Source: Aedes albopictus
Taxonomy: Eukaryota; Arthropoda; Insecta; Diptera; Culicidae
Direction: 5' to 3'
Length of the DNA stretch: 64,000 bases
Assembly: GCF_035046485.1 (NCBI RefSeq)
Contig: NC_085137.1
Location: 343,594,505 to 343,658,504 of the forward strand
In this document: piece after piece, positions 45,141 through 55,296 of the stretch
How positions within the stretch are numbered: position 1 is the stretch's first letter
Layout: each line of letters starts with the position of its first letter
Notes under the pieces: generated by a model
What the model saw: only the letters and a program-made list of their open reading frames with translations
Databases searched by the model: none
What the model was told of the DNA's origin: nothing
Translations under genes and position numbers: made by a program

Positions 45141-47330
45141 TTTTTTTTCAGAAATTCCTGCTTGAATTCCGCCAGGAATGCCTCCTGAAAATCCTCCAGG
45201 AATTCCTCCTGAAATTCTTCCAGGAATTGCTCCAGGAATTGCTCCTGAAATTCCTCCAGGAATTCCTTCTAGAATTCCTCCAGGAACTCCTCCTAAAATT
45301 CTTCGTGGAATTCTTCCAGGAATTCCTCCTAGAACTCTTCCACGAATTCCTCCTGGAATTATTCCAGGAATTCCTCCTGGAATTGTTGCAGGAATTCCTC
45401 CTGGAATTGTTCCAGAAATTGCTCCTGGAATTCTTCCAGGAATTCCTCCTGGAATTCTTCCAGGAATTCCTACTGAAATTCCTCCAGGAATTCCTACTGA
45501 AATTCCTCCAGGAATTCCTACTGAAATTCCTCCAGGAATTCCTACTGAAATTCCTCCAGGAATTCCTACTGAAATTCCTCCAGGAATTCCTTCTGAAATT
45601 CCTCCAGAAATTCCTCCAGGAATTCTTCCTGAATTTTCTTCAGGAATTCTTCCTGAAATTCCTTCAGGAATTCCTCCTGAAATTTATCCTGAAATTCCTC
45701 CAGAAAATCCTCCTGAAATTCCTCCAGGAATTCCTCGTGAAATTCCTGCGGGAATTCCTCCTTGAATTCCTCTTGAAATTCCTCCTGGAATTCCTCCTGG
45801 AATTCCTTCTGATATTCCTTCTGGAATTCCTCCTGATATTCCTTCTGGAATTCCTCCTGATATTCCTTCTGGATTTCTTCCTAGAATTCCTTATGAATTC
45901 CTCCATGAATTCTTCCTGGAATTCCTTCAAGAATTCCTCCATGAATTCTTCCTGGAATTCCTTCAAGAATTCCTCCAGGAATTCCAGGGTTTCCTCCTGG
46001 AATTCCTCCAGGAATCCCTCCCTGAAATCCTCCAGGAATTCTTCCTGGAATTCCTCAAGGAATTCCTCCAGGAATTCCTCCTCAAGGAATTCCTTCAGGA
46101 TTTCCTTCAAGGATTTCTTAAGGAATTCTTCCACGAACGGTTTTTGGAATTCCTTCAGGAATTATTCCTGGACTCTAGGAATTCCTCTGGGAATTCTTCC
46201 AAGTATTCTTCCAAGAATTCCTCCGGGAATTCCTTTAGGAATTCCTCCAGAAATTCTTCCAGGAATTTCTTCACGAGTTCCTCCAGGATTTCCTCAAGTA
46301 ATTACTCCAGGTAGTCCTCAAGAAATTCTTCCAGGAATTCCTTAGGGATATCATCCAGGAATTTCTTCTGAAATTCCACCAGGAATTCTTTCTGGAATTC
46401 CTCCAGCAATTCTGCCTGGCATTTCTCCAGAAACTTTTCTTGGGATGCCTCCAGGAACTCTTCCTGGAATTCTTTCAGTATATCCTCCGGTCCTCCTGTA
46501 ATTCATTTTAGAATTTCTTCAGGATTGCCACCAAATCCTCGAGGAATTCCTCCTGGAGTTCATCCCAGAATTCCTCAAGAAATTCCTCCAGGTATTCCTA
46601 AAGGAATTTCTTCAGGAATTCCTCAAAAATTTTATAAGGGATTCTTTCACGATTGGCTTTTTTAATTCCTCCAGGAATTTTTCCTGGACTTGCTTCAAGA
46701 ATCCCTTCTTAAATTCATCCAGGATGTTCTCTGGGAAATTTTCCAAGAATTCTTCCAAGAATTCCTCCGGGAATTCCTCTAGGAATTCTTCCAGAAATTC
46801 TTCCAGGAATTCCTCCACGAGTTCCTCCAGGATTTCCTCAAGTAATTACTCCAGGTATTCCTCAAGGAATTCCTCCAGGAATTTTTTCGGCAATTCGTCC
46901 AGGAATTTCTTTTGGAAATCCACCAGAATTTTTTTTAATTCCTCCAGGAATTCTTCCTGGGATTTCTCCCGAAATTCTTCTTGGGATTCCTCCAGGAACT
47001 CTTCCTGAAATTCCTTCAGCAATTCCTCCTGGTATTCTTCTTGGAATTCTTTAGGAATTCCTCCTGTAATTCATCCAAGAATTTTTCAGTACTGCCACCA
47101 AATCCTCCTGGAATTCCTTCAGGAATTCCTCTAGGAGTTCCTCTTGCAATTCCTCCAGGAATTCCTTTTGGAATTCCTCCAGGAGTTTCTTCTGGAATTG
47201 CTTCAAGAGTTCATTCAGGAATTCTTGCTGGTTTTCTTCCAGGGTTTCCTCCTAGAAGTCTTCCATGAATTCCTTTTCTCTGGAATAATTCCTCCTGGAA
47301 TTCTTTCAGGCATTCCTCCTGGGAATTCCT
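45141..47330. repeat. 12-bp GAATTCC dyad array, about 2.2 kb
   Basis: The core word CCTCCAGGAATT repeats with 12-bp spacing, and at 45465-45600 as a regular 24-bp pair CCTCCAGGAATT + CCTACTGAAATT. Because 12 is a multiple of three, each frame keeps its own low-complexity peptide: PGIP/TEIP (45178-45765), LLEFLQEF (45047-46345, 432 codons) and, on the minus strand, EEFLEEF (45664-46134). These frames have no start context or domain and are repeat artefacts. Regularity decays after about 45800. Confidence 0.9.
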
Positions 47331-47510
47331 TGCAGGAGGAGTCCCAAAAAAATCCCTGGAGGAATCCCTATGGGGATTTCTGGTAGAATCTCTGGAAGAA
47401 TTTCAAGTCGTATGCCAAAATAAATTCCAGTAAGAATTTCTGGTAAAATATCCCTATAATAATTCCAGGAGGTAATCCAGAAATTAAATCCTGAAGCAAT
47501 ATCTGTTCGA
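47331..47510. repeat. Dyad repeats with switched strand sense
   Basis: GGAGGAATCCCTATGGGGATTTC-like words, purine-rich, directly after the pyrimidine-rich array; the junction (about 47325-47345) reads as an inverted repeat. Confidence 0.5.
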
Positions 47511-49020
47511 ATAAAATCTTATATGAATGCACCTTGCATACAGAAACATTGCGACGAAGGATAGATCAACGGAGTAAATTGTTTGCCCCTTTACTAATCT
47601 CACCAGTAAACTTCATAATCACTACAAGCATCTTACTATCTTTCTCAGAATACTGAACAGTGTACATCATTACCATATCTCACCCAGCACAGGAGGAGTA
47701 TACCATGCAGAAGAAAATCGATTTCTTGGTTCAATATCGTTTCTTCTGCTGGATGGCTTCAGGCCGATCTTGCTGCAACCACTACACAATGGTTTACTGT
47801 CAAACATGTACTGGTAAAAACTAAAAACCATTTGATTGAACAGCTTTATCACAACTATTACTCAAAACAGACACTTTTCACATATCTACGGACAATGTAT
47901 ATTACCATGTACTGTAACAGTTTATTTAATTATCGTAGCACAGGGCACTGGCACTGCTTCACAAATAAACAAAACAGTTTTCGTTTGAATATCGTCTGCT
48001 AAAAAATCAAAAATCGATGTTTTCTACCGAACTTATGGATTTCGACAACTGAAATGTGTAGGAAGCTGATAAAAGTTTTGCTCTTCTGTAATTTGGTTTT
48101 GGGTTTTAGCCACCCATTCCGTATAAATGTGGACCTTTGCATTATTTAGGATAAATTCTTAATAAAAATCCTTCTTTGGTAAACCAAAGAATACAGCGCA
48201 TTTATTTTCTTCAACGGTTCTTTGCAGCCAGCATCCTTTGGAGAAAACGTTTCGTTATTTGCTCCTCGCTGTCTATATCCAGTTTTACCGGGCAACATCA
48301 TCTCGCTAATCTATCGAGTAATATTAGAAAATGGGTATTGGAACTGGGCGGTTATGGTAAATAAAAAGCTTCACCGAACGGACGCTGGCTGCTGCTTGGG
48401 AGGCATTGCGTGCTTGCTTACCAGCGTGGACTACCGATATTAAAAACAACCCATACCTCTCCTACCCCTCCGAGAGTAGTGGTTTAGAATAAAGCTCAAG
48501 CCGGGAAAATGTAGTCATATATAAAAAATCAACCATGCAAAAAAGTGAACACAACAGCAAGATGAGAAAAGCCATAAAACCTGTATCAAAACATCCTCTA
48601 TCATGAGAGAGCCATCATTCGCCGGCCGCCCGCCGCCATGCGAAAGCTTTGGGATGCTGTGGGATGCTCTGTGGTGCTGCAGGTTGGTTATCTTCGTTGT
48701 ACGGTTCGCTGGGTGGAAGCCGACATATAACCTACATATAGGCGCACGCGATCGACGTTCGGTTGAGCGAGCAGGAGTCAGCGTTCTCTAGCTAGCACGA
48801 ATCGATTTATCAACTTGAAACTTTATGGCAAAAGAGAAACATCGCACGGTACAAGCTAGTGGTGGTCGCATAGGAAAGTTGGTTTTGGTAGGATTTGTTG
48901 GTTAAGGTGTAAGAATCGGAAAAGTAAAATTCACATCTAGATAAATTTCGTGTAGCTTGAAATCTACAGAAACATTTTAAATTTCTTATTACTCTTCAAA
49001 ATCAGATATAGATAAATTAC
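47511..49020. other. Low-repeat stretch, no supported gene
   Basis: Single-copy-looking DNA. Frames 48176-48443 and 48603-48791 lack motifs. GCCGGCCGCCCGCCGCC at 48620 is a local GC peak. Confidence 0.3.
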
Positions 49021-49300
49021 GTGTAAAATTTCAATGGTTCTTGTAGGTTATTGGGGAAAAATAGGAAACAATCCCAAAAAAATGAAAATGATGCATAGAA
49101 TATAGAAATATGATCCATAGAAAATAGAAAAATGATCAATAGAAAATATGAAAATGATCCACAAAATACAAAAAATGATCCAAATAAAATTGGAAAACGA
49201 CCCATAAAATATAAAAAATGATCCATAAAACTTTGGGAACGATCCGTTTTTTTTAATGGTCCATAAAATTTGGGAAATTATCCATAAAAATATGTATCCA
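49021..49300. repeat. Degenerate about 22-bp repeat (AAAATGATCCATAAAATAT)
   Basis: About a dozen imperfect AAAATGATCCATA words at 20-24 bp spacing. Downstream of the SINE (49500-49630) the complement-like words TTTATGGATC and TTTCTATGAAGGATCG appear, so the array seems to continue in inverted sense. Confidence 0.7.
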
Positions 49301-49376
49301 AGAAATCCATGGACGACTTTTTCGAAAAATTGACACTTTTTTTTATTTTTTCATCTGAATTAACGAGATTTTTAGC

Positions 49377-49487
49377 CCTAGGCTAGATCATCTTGAGACC
49401 CACGCTTTACTTCTCTTCCGAAGGAAGAACTCACATTTTGCGAGTTTGTCGGGAGTGGGATTCGATCCCAGGTCCTCGGCGTAATAG
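49377..49487 (-). mobile_element. tRNA-derived SINE (GTGGACCTGGTGTAATGG family), head truncated
   Basis: On the minus strand: CGAGGACCTGGGATCGAATCC (B-box region), CACTCCCGACAAACTCGC, GTGAGTTCTTCCTTCGG and CTAGCCTAGG, matching 21080-21183. The first part of the tRNA-like head is missing. Confidence 0.8.
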
Positions 49488-50069
49488 AAAAATTGACACT
49501 GTTGGTTTATGGTTTTCAAAATTTTATTAACCATTTTCTATGAAGGATCGTTCTCACATTTTCTATGGATTTATTTGTATTTTTTAGGAATCGCTTCCTA
49601 ATTTTTATGAATCATTCTACGGATCGTTTCAACCATTTCCAGGAGCATTTATGAAATTTTGGAATTTCAAATGTTAAATTTTACGAAAAGAAGGGAACAT
49701 TCAACAATGTTTCATAGAACCAAATAACGGATTTATGGTTTTCTCAGGACTTTTCTGGTATGGTTGTATGGAATATTGAAGAGATATCAATGGATCATTT
49801 GACAATTTTTCATTGATTGTTTAATAACTTTAACGGTACAAACATTAGGCTGCCCAAGATATGAAGTGATTTTTATTTACTTAAATTTCTGTAGGGCTGT
49901 CATGTTAAAGTTAGAGCTCAAGCGTTCAAATTTTCAGCGCTCACTATATTGCTAAATTACTTCAATAACGCGCTATCTGCATATTAATCGGATGTCTGCT
50001 TCTAATCTTGACGTCCAATGAAGTTCATTTTTCTCTTTCGATTACCTTCAGTGAAACCGCTAGAAGATC
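49488..50069. other. AT-rich stretch, no gene
   Basis: Includes the inverted continuation of the 22-bp repeat to about 49630, then AT-rich DNA without partners. Confidence 0.35.
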
Positions 50070-50545
50070 TTTCAATCCTCCAGAAGTTCCTTTGGGTATT
50101 TATTATTATATTTCTCCAGGGATGTCTTCAGGGATGCCTTCAAGAGTTATTCTTAGGCACCATCAATTCCTCCATAACTACCCAAGAGATTCTTCTAAAA
50201 GTTCTTACAAAAGCTCTCGAGTATTGACCTTACTTCAGAAATTTATTCAGAATTTGTTCCGGTGAATTCGGATGTCAAGAAATTCTCATAGAAATACACC
50301 CAATTCCTTAAAAAAATAGGTCGTTTTGCTGCCATGTCTCAGCAATTTTTGCTCTCAGTAACTTGATTTTTCGTACACGATTATTACTGACCGTGTCTCC
50401 TTGTATACACATTCTCCTATGAAAAGAAGATTGACTGAGTTATTACCAAAAATCGACCCATCCAAATCTCGTTAACATGCTAAGAGTTCTCCAGTTGTTC
50501 CACATTCATAAACTCCGTCGGAAAACTATCTCTTCTGAAAATTTT
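50070..50545 (+). repeat. Left copy of a direct duplication (partner at 63530-64000)
   Basis: This block matches 63530-64000 in the same orientation with a constant offset near 13,460 bp, broken only by small indels. Shared words include TTATTCTTAGGCACCAT, GATTATTACTGACCGTGTC, CCTTGTATACACATTCTCC and GAGTTCTCCAGTTGTTCC. Much of it is not dyad repeat, so the match is true duplication. The right copy runs off the window. Confidence 0.9.
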
Positions 50546-51162
50546 CCAGCGATTGCTTCACTTCAATTTCACCAATATTTTTGACCAAAACTTCTGCATG
50601 GTTTCCTTCAGAAACTCTCTAAGGCATTTGCTTCCGAAATTGCTTGTAAGATTTTTGTCTTCTAATCCATTGAGGAATTGTACAAGAAATTCTTCTCAGG
50701 GTTTCGCCGAAAGTGTTTTCAGGAGTTTTTGTTAATAACTCCCCGGAAAATGCTTCAGAGATCCTTTCGAAAGTTTATTCAAAGATTTCTTCTGGAATTC
50801 CTCCACTACTTTTGTCTGCAATTTCTGCAAGGGTTCCTGCTGTATGTTTTTGTGAATACTTCAAAAATTCCTAAATTTGCTTCGTAATTTAGTCAAGAGT
50901 GTCCTTCACAAATCTCTTTAGGATTTTTTCAAAGACTTCTTCTAAAATGTCTTCAGAAATTATTTCATATTTTTCAAAATACTTTCAGCGTTCCTTCAGA
51001 AAAAAAAATTGTTTAGCAATCCCTTCAGAAAAAATGTCAAATTTCTTCTAATCTATTCCAGAGGATTCTTAAAGAGTTTTTTCAAGGACTCATTCACGAA
51101 AAACGGGGAGGGATTCCTTTAGCAATTCCTTCAGAGATTCCTTTAGAGATTCCTTTAAGGAT
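50546..51162. repeat. Degenerate dyad repeats, pyrimidine-rich strand
   Basis: TTCCTTCAGAGATTCCTTTAG-like words. It ends in AAGGAT, the left flank of the LTR composite. Frames 50553-50887 are repeat-derived. Confidence 0.55.
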
Positions 51163-52991
51163 TGTAGCCGCTGCTGGGCGATCTTGCATAAAACGCGTGG
51201 CTTATGCGCCACTCCTCGAAAGGAGACCACGAGCCCAATTTTAAATTGCCCGGATGAGACTCCCAAAGGGCGAGTCCATTTGAAATTTCCTGAATAGGAT
51301 TTACGGATCGATCCAGCTGGCTACGATCTAAAACGTCCAAACGGGAACACCCTATTATCGCAACATAACCACACAGTCACGACGACACTCAGAGAACGGT
51401 GAGAGACCACCCGTACCCTCAAGATCTCACTAGTGAGAAGTTCTCATCATTGGCGAACTCTCTCTTCTCGCCACCAGATCCCTTACTGAGCTGGAAGACA
51501 CTCATAAAACAACCCAATCAAACTCAACATCTGGAGGACGGGACACGAAACTATCAAAAACCGCGCAGTGATGTGAAATACAATTAAACGATCAAATTGC
51601 TAGGAAAGAACATGTTGACACATTTATTCAGGGACGGATACGAAATATATTCACTTAACAACTAGGATAACATACATGTTTATTGGCTACAACTCGAGTT
51701 GGAAATCATTCTATGTGTTTGTGTTCGTTCTACTTCTACACTTCCTAGCTGGTGTGCGATTCCCTAGCTCCTCCTTCTCTATCTAACTGTGCTCAGTGCT
51801 CTCATTCGTGACGTCACATGGAATCGAAGCTCGACTGCGTCGATGTCTGCGCTCCGGGTGTTCGACTTTTTCTCCAGTGGTGGCAAGACGGCTCACGCAC
51901 GCATTTTCACGGAACCGGAGGCTCCGAAGACGTTGTCGGAAGGAATTCCGATCTCCGAAAAAGATGTTGGTTGGCTTTAGCAGCACTTCTTCAGTCTTTG
52001 ACTGGTACAAAAAAATCCTCCGCGGCGCCCTCAGCGGACGCCGCACTCCGCAAAAAAAAAGAAATTGGTTGACTCACCGATCGGTACAGCTTACTACTTG
52101 GTAGTCGATGACCTGTAGGCCGGGTCGTTGCTCTCACCAATGGTTTGGTTGATTGATGGCGGAGTTCGTTGATCGGCTCGTCTTCGCAATGGCGGTTGAC
52201 TTACGCTTCACTGGGCTATTGACAGCGCCCGCTAGTCAATTGGCGAACTAGCTGGTGGAAGACCTCGTCCACCTGAAGGTCCCCAGGCCTTCTCGGACCG
52301 ATATGGTAACGGATCCGTCCGCTTCCGGCCGTATGACGGATGCCGGGTATTTCTCGTCCGTCGGGGAAGAAGTGGTTGCGCTTGGATGCGAAGAACTGCG
52401 GATTGGAAAAACTGGCGGGGTATCGAACATGAGCACTGGCACCAGAGCACATTCACAGCACATATTCTTACCTCGCTTCTGAGCTAACTAAGAACTCCAA
52501 ATCGCACACAATTTCTAACGCACACCGTTTAGCCTACTGTAGAACGAAACAACTATTTAATCATCTAACTTTATTAAACATCACTTTAAAAAGACCTACT
52601 ATTGGCACACGAAAACTAAATAACAAACGCGGACACTTCCAATTCCTTAAACGATCACGGACGAAATGATCGAGTCTTTGAAGCCTCAGATAAGGGAAAG
52701 TGTATCTCGGACGCACCCGGAAGTACGTCATTTCCCGAAACCCTTCGTGTACTTTCGTGACTACACAGCTACGTTGGATAACTTGAACGATAGCCGTGCT
52801 GCCTTCTCTTTCCCACCTTATCAAGAAAACAAATGGCCTCGACCCAAGGAAGCGTTTGCACCTCATTAAGTGCTCGTTTGCCTACTATAAGGGACTAAAT
52901 ACAATTCGAATTCATTAAAGGGAATTCTTTTATTCTTACAATCTATTTCAATTCAATTATTAACATGCTATATTTACAAAATTTGTTTACA
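51163..52991 (-). repeat. 3' LTR of the minus-strand retroelement
   Basis: Canonical TG...CA ends (plus-strand TGTAGCCGCTGCTGGGC to TTTGTTTACA). It matches 56929-58762 almost perfectly: by eye I find only single-base differences near 51873 (C against G) and 52985 (G against A), and a 5-bp indel in CTCACCA(CCGCG)C near 52135. On the minus strand AATAAA occurs near 52930, close to the U3 end. Near-identity implies recent insertion. Confidence 0.9.
52561..52866 (-). other. Open frame inside the LTR (101 codons), unsupported
   Basis: Starts at a real ATG (residues MRCKRFLGSRPF) and is repeated identically at 58332-58637 in the second LTR. No domain recognised. It overlaps an antisense frame (52666-52869, plus) that appears to be conserved in the diverged third LTR, whereas this sense frame is not open there. 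Probably not translated. Confidence 0.25.
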
Positions 52992-53180
52992 AAACTCCTG
53001 CCTGCTACATTGCACCAGGGCTATTTTACGAAAATTTGGTTTAAGGATTTAAACCAAATTTTCGTAGTGGTAAACTGTACAATTTATGTACATTATTTCA
53101 TTAATATATTCCCTTAGCTAAATCATGCATGAATATTTCAATTTCATCCGGGTTCCTAACCAATTTTCCATAATAATAAT
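52992..53180 (-). other. 3' end of the retroelement interior, with PPT-like tract and perfect palindrome
   Basis: Directly inside the 3' LTR the minus strand reads GCAGGCAGGAG (52995-53005), a candidate polypurine tract. At 53027-53044 and 53049-53066 is a perfect 18-bp inverted repeat (TACGAAAATTTGGTTTAA, 4-nt spacer). The same block occurs in opposite orientation at 58766-58950 next to the third LTR. Confidence 0.7.
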
Positions 53181-53861
53181 AATAATAATATTGATAAATT
53201 CGAAAAAAAAAACCTTATGTACACATTATTCCATATTTATATATACAACAATATTTACAAAACATAGGTTCACCCCAAGGAAAAATTAAGCTGCTTGACG
53301 TTCTCAGACTAGGTAGAATATCGACACCAACATATAATCTCAAACCCCAAAGAAATCCTTAAAACTGCATTGCTGCTGAAACCTTTCAGTCTCAGCAGAA
53401 GCATCATCCCAACAACACGTCATTAACTAACAGAACATCTGATACTCAATGAACATACACCAACACAGAACAGGTACATATCGAGAAACCAACCACCAAA
53501 CCTAAACGTTGATTTATTGCATTTCTCTGATATGACCGCACACACTCTACAACAATAACTGGTTCATTCAGACTCGAAACTACACCAATCCTCTTTGTTG
53601 GTAACACGTTTCTCCTCTGAACTCACCGCAACGATTCTGTCTCACAGAGAACCACCGAGCCTGTTACCCGGTATCCATGCCTCTGTGCAGGACAAAACGT
53701 AAACATGAACCACAACAACAAAAACGCCACAACACCAATTAACTCGCCAAAAATTCTCTGGCTTACGCTAATCCATGTGTGCGAATCCTAAATTCTCCCA
53801 AACAATCTTTCCAATAACGTTTCATACGCCAGAGATTCTCTCCGGCTCTCACGAAGCATTA
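53181..53861. other. Retroelement interior without recognisable pol
   Basis: AT-rich and low in open frames on both strands; no reverse transcriptase, RNase H or integrase motif seen. The interior seems to have lost or replaced its pol region. Confidence 0.55.
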
Positions 53862-53865
53862 TTAA

Positions 53866-53980
53866 CCCTTCAGCGCGCGCGCTGTTGTAAAAAGTACAAC
53901 AGCACCATAAAACCTCGCTCGTTGTACACAACGTGCGCGCGGTGCAGTTTCGGTTGCTTGATGGCGCGCGTCCTGGAAGG
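53866..53980. mobile_element. TTAA-flanked MITE inside the retroelement
   Basis: TTAA lies at 53862-53865 and 53981-53984. Ends CCCTTCAGCGCGCGCGC and GGCGCGCGTCCTGGAAGG are imperfect inverted repeats. TTAA targets and C-rich first bases are typical of piggyBac-like elements. It is GC-rich in an AT-rich setting and contains TGTTGT...ACAACA palindromes. Confidence 0.7.
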
Positions 53981-54109
53981 TTAAATGAGAAAACATAAGT
54001 CACTCACAATTACGTCACTCAGAGAAATTTTTCTCCGGACACTCACGACACTCAAACTCTGATATATCTACCCATTCTGAGAACCGTCAAACGTAAACAA
54101 AAACATTGC

Positions 54110-54600
54110 AAGTGCAGTGAAATTGAAAATTCGTGAACGTTTTTAAGGTAATTTTCCAAGAAAAACGGACCAAGAATAGCTGCAAATATCGGAAAATCAC
54201 GGGAAAAGTAACTAATAAACTGTAAGTACTAATGTTTTCTGTTTTCTTTGTGGTTTAGGGTAAATACGGAGGAAAAAAGACTGGCTGACGGAGGCTTGAG
54301 AAATCCTACGTACAGGATATTCTCGCTGTACTGGATCGGGATATTGGAGGACGACCTAGCCTTTGAAGACCACCTCGCCGGCCGGATGAGGCAGCTTCTG
54401 GAGACCTGGCTGTCAGGTGAGTGTGTTTCCAATCACTTCACAGTAATGGAAACGGATTTTAATGCTTTTTCCTTGTTTTTTAGGTACTATCGGACGGACA
54501 ATGAAGAGATGACGTCACAGAGGGGCTGCCGTGCTCGACAGAAGGCAAAATAATTTTAAGTTAATTTTAATAGGAAAGTAAAATAAAGAAAAATAATTTT
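54110..54600 (+). other. Possible small spliced transcription unit, antisense to the retroelement
   Basis: A donor CTGTAAGT at 54223 pairs with a pyrimidine-rich acceptor TTTGTGGTTTAG ending at 54258. A second donor CAG/GTGAGT (54417) pairs with CCTTGTTTTTTAG ending at 54483, a 67-bp intron of typical insect size. The exon between (about 54259-54416) is GC-rich and open, encoding residues such as LADGGLRNPTYRIF and DLAFEDHLAGRMRQLLETWL. After the second intron the reading either stays open unspliced to the TAA at 54553, or, if spliced, stops at a TGA after about nine residues. AATAAAG lies at about 54582. No ATG precedes the first donor in the proposed leader, so a full coding sequence is not shown. 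No family recognised. Confidence 0.4.
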
Positions 54601-55296
54601 AAGTACTAAATTAGACATGTAAGATTACCTTTGTGAACTACCTTACTAACATTATTTACAAATTGCCAAAAACTCCCTGAAATGTCTCCATTAGAATGAT
54701 AATTTTTGAAAATTTCCACTTTCGGGCAGTACTTCCACGATAGAGCCATTTTTTTAAGTTGTTGTGCTATCGCTCGATTGACTCGGGTTGCTCAACACCA
54801 TTTTTGATTGCAAAAACTTCTGAGTCTTTCTTTTCGATCAGCGTCTGGCAATCCCCAATGCCAGACTCACGAATTAAACTTCCTTGCACAGTACTGCTCG
54901 TCATCGCACTACGGCTCTAAGCTTCTGGTAATGAGATCATCGCCCGGGAAAACTTCCAGGGCTCTCTCTGACTTCTGGTCGAGGGGATCGCGAATAACCA
55001 CAACCACTTCCTTCCAACGGTTCTACTTTGAAAGAACTGACTAGTTCCATTCTTCAGCACACTGCAAAGCTTCTTCTTGGACTGTTGAACAGTCCAAGGA
55101 TGCCCCTAGTAAGAAAAAGGTTTTGTAGGGGCGGCAGCTGATCCAAAGATCAGTGCTAAGCTTTGCAATGGCGAGCCAGTATGTTATTTACCCGGAGCAC
55201 AGCTTCAACGGGATAAAAGTAACTCTTGGGTGGAACCCAAGAGCCTCATAGCTGAAAAAAAGGTCAATTTCAAATGTTTTAGTGAGACCAGACCTT
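54601..55296. other. Retroelement interior, no supported frame
   Basis: Frame 54808-55044 (plus) lacks motifs. TCTTCTTGGACTGTT / AACAGTCCAAGG near 55072-55100 forms a short inverted repeat (GGACTGTTGAACAGTCC). No pol motif. Confidence 0.45.

Noticed and set aside
45047..46345. 432-codon and related leucine/phenylalanine or proline-rich frames
   Set aside because: They follow the 12-bp array exactly, with different frames giving different periodic peptides on both strands.
51783..52482. Multiple overlapping frames on both strands inside the LTR (and duplicates at 57549-58253)
   Set aside because: Composition of the GC-richer LTR segment leaves several frames open at once; none has a recognisable domain, and they are duplicated only because the LTR is.
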